A DNA stretch of 64,000 nucleotides, taken from contig NZ_SBKQ01000006.1 in NCBI RefSeq assembly GCF_004122145.1, positions 1-64,000 on the forward strand, written 5' to 3'. The number at the start of each line of letters is the position of its first letter. Positions within the stretch are counted from its first letter, which is position 1. The position numbers and the translations under genes are program-made. The DNA is from Flavobacterium piscinae (lineage in GTDB: Bacteria; Bacteroidota; Bacteroidia; Flavobacteriales; Flavobacteriaceae). Positions 63,528 through 64,000 of the stretch are shown piece by piece. Under the pieces are notes generated by a model. It was not told the origin of the DNA and did not search any database. It saw only the letters and a program-made list of their open reading frames with translations.

Positions 63528-64000
63528 TTTACCAATTTTTGAATGAGTAGTTCCAGTACCACAAATAATAACGCAAGGATTACAAACCATTTCCAAATTG
63601 AATTATCGGTTCGGTTAGTTTGTAATGCATCAAAAACAGTTTCAATTGAATTACTGTTTTCGTAAGAATCTACTAAATTTGAATTATCCAAACGCAAATC
63701 ACTTTCGGTACGTGGATAATTAAAACTTATCTTTTTTAGGATAGTATTATCTTTTACAGCCGAATAATTGCCTGCCAAAGTAGGACTTTCAGCAAAGGTC
63801 ATTTTTACTTTATTATTCAATATTTGTTGCTGCGGAATGAATTTTTCACCCTTTTCATCTGCTGAAATTACTGAAATAATTTCATCTTTTGATAATAATT
63901 GGTCTACAGTAATAGTCGAATTTGTCCCAACAGATAACGCAATGATTCCGGACTTAGCACTTTGAAAAGCCATATTATAAAAGGTAGGGACAATCAAAGG
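63524..64000 (-). CDS. BatA-domain membrane protein, C-terminal part (runs off the right edge)
   Basis: At least 158 residues are visible, ending with one membrane span (WKWFVILALLFVVLELLIQ). The segment PTFYNMAFQSAKSGIIALSVG and SYENSNSIETVFDAL matches the end of Bacteroidota proteins with an N-terminal BatA/aerotolerance region and a VWA-like domain; the start lies beyond 64000. It overlaps the dihydroorotase-like gene by four bases. Confidence 0.8.
   Translation of the reverse strand, partial: PLIVPTFYNMAFQSAKSGIIALSVGTNSTITVDQLLSKDEIISVISADEKGEKFIPQQQILNNKVKMTFAESPTLAGNYSAVKDNTILKKISFNYPRTESDLRLDNSNLVDSYENSNSIETVFDALQTNRTDNSIWKWFVILALLFVVLELLIQKLVK

Overview
The window is AT-rich DNA (low-GC, with A/T-ending codons) from a member of the Bacteroidota, almost certainly a Flavobacterium-like Flavobacteriaceae. 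The clues are a type IX secretion sorting domain on a secreted nuclease, promoter elements of the TAnnTTTG type, near absence of Shine-Dalgarno sequences, fused 2-oxoacid dehydrogenase E1, DUF4834, DUF6090, BatA and YfhO family genes, and a PLP condensing enzyme of the type used for Bacteroidota sulfonolipids or sphingolipids. It reads as core chromosome with a few accessory pieces; no phage, complete insertion sequence, tRNA, rRNA or CRISPR array was seen.

Layout. 1-125: the 3' end (domains V and VI) of a group II intron that begins off the left edge. 144-6673: a secreted HExxH protein, the fused E1 dehydrogenase and a large M1-peptidase-like outer membrane protein that lacks its zinc motif. 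6792-14213: a T9SS-secreted endonuclease I, a LOG-family protein, the first UvrA, a small unknown protein, a 200-bp inverted array of 6/7-mers and a Fic protein. 14275-19070: a minus-strand run of AcpH-like hydrolase, gamma-glutamyltransferase, AlkD-like glycosylase and ClC channel. 19175-28488: GlmM-like mutase, an exported peptide deformylase homologue, a 17-residue-repeat protein, PD40 protein, class V aminotransferase, LpxL-like acyltransferase, rhomboid, SIMPL protein and a KefB/KefF-type pair. 29151-37616: PurB, sirtuin, sigma/anti-sigma pair, TrmH, CarboxypepD-reg protein, DEAD-box helicase, RdgB and a hemolysin III family protein. 37778-45219: hybrid histidine kinase, DUF6090, NYN nuclease, lipid condensing enzyme, GNAT acyltransferase and an outer membrane protein. 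45340-51568: envelope genes (DUF4834, YfhO, glycosyltransferase, flippase) interrupted by a small two-gene nucleotidyltransferase cassette. 51834-57411: secreted protein, a second full-length UvrA, an ECF sigma factor with a 47-residue partner, and endonuclease III. 57493-64000: Bcp peroxidase, an unknown conserved protein, an MBL hydrolase operon and a BatA/dihydroorotase-like/DUF4870/esterase operon cut by the right edge.

Themes. DNA repair and nucleotide hygiene are well represented (two UvrA, AlkD, Nth, RdgB). Several enzymes have lost metal sites that define the textbook family: the sirtuin lacks all four zinc cysteines, Nth lacks all four iron-sulfur cysteines, both UvrA proteins have a degraded first zinc module, the dihydroorotase lacks HxH, and the M1-like protein lacks HExxH. 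The most promising leads are the condensing enzyme/GNAT pair at 41822-44255 as a candidate sphingolipid or sulfonolipid module, the nucleotidyltransferase cassette at 48107-48738 with the apparent loss of the next gene's start codon, the palindrome over the fic promoter, and a structured intergenic element present twice around 51.6 and 52.7 kb.
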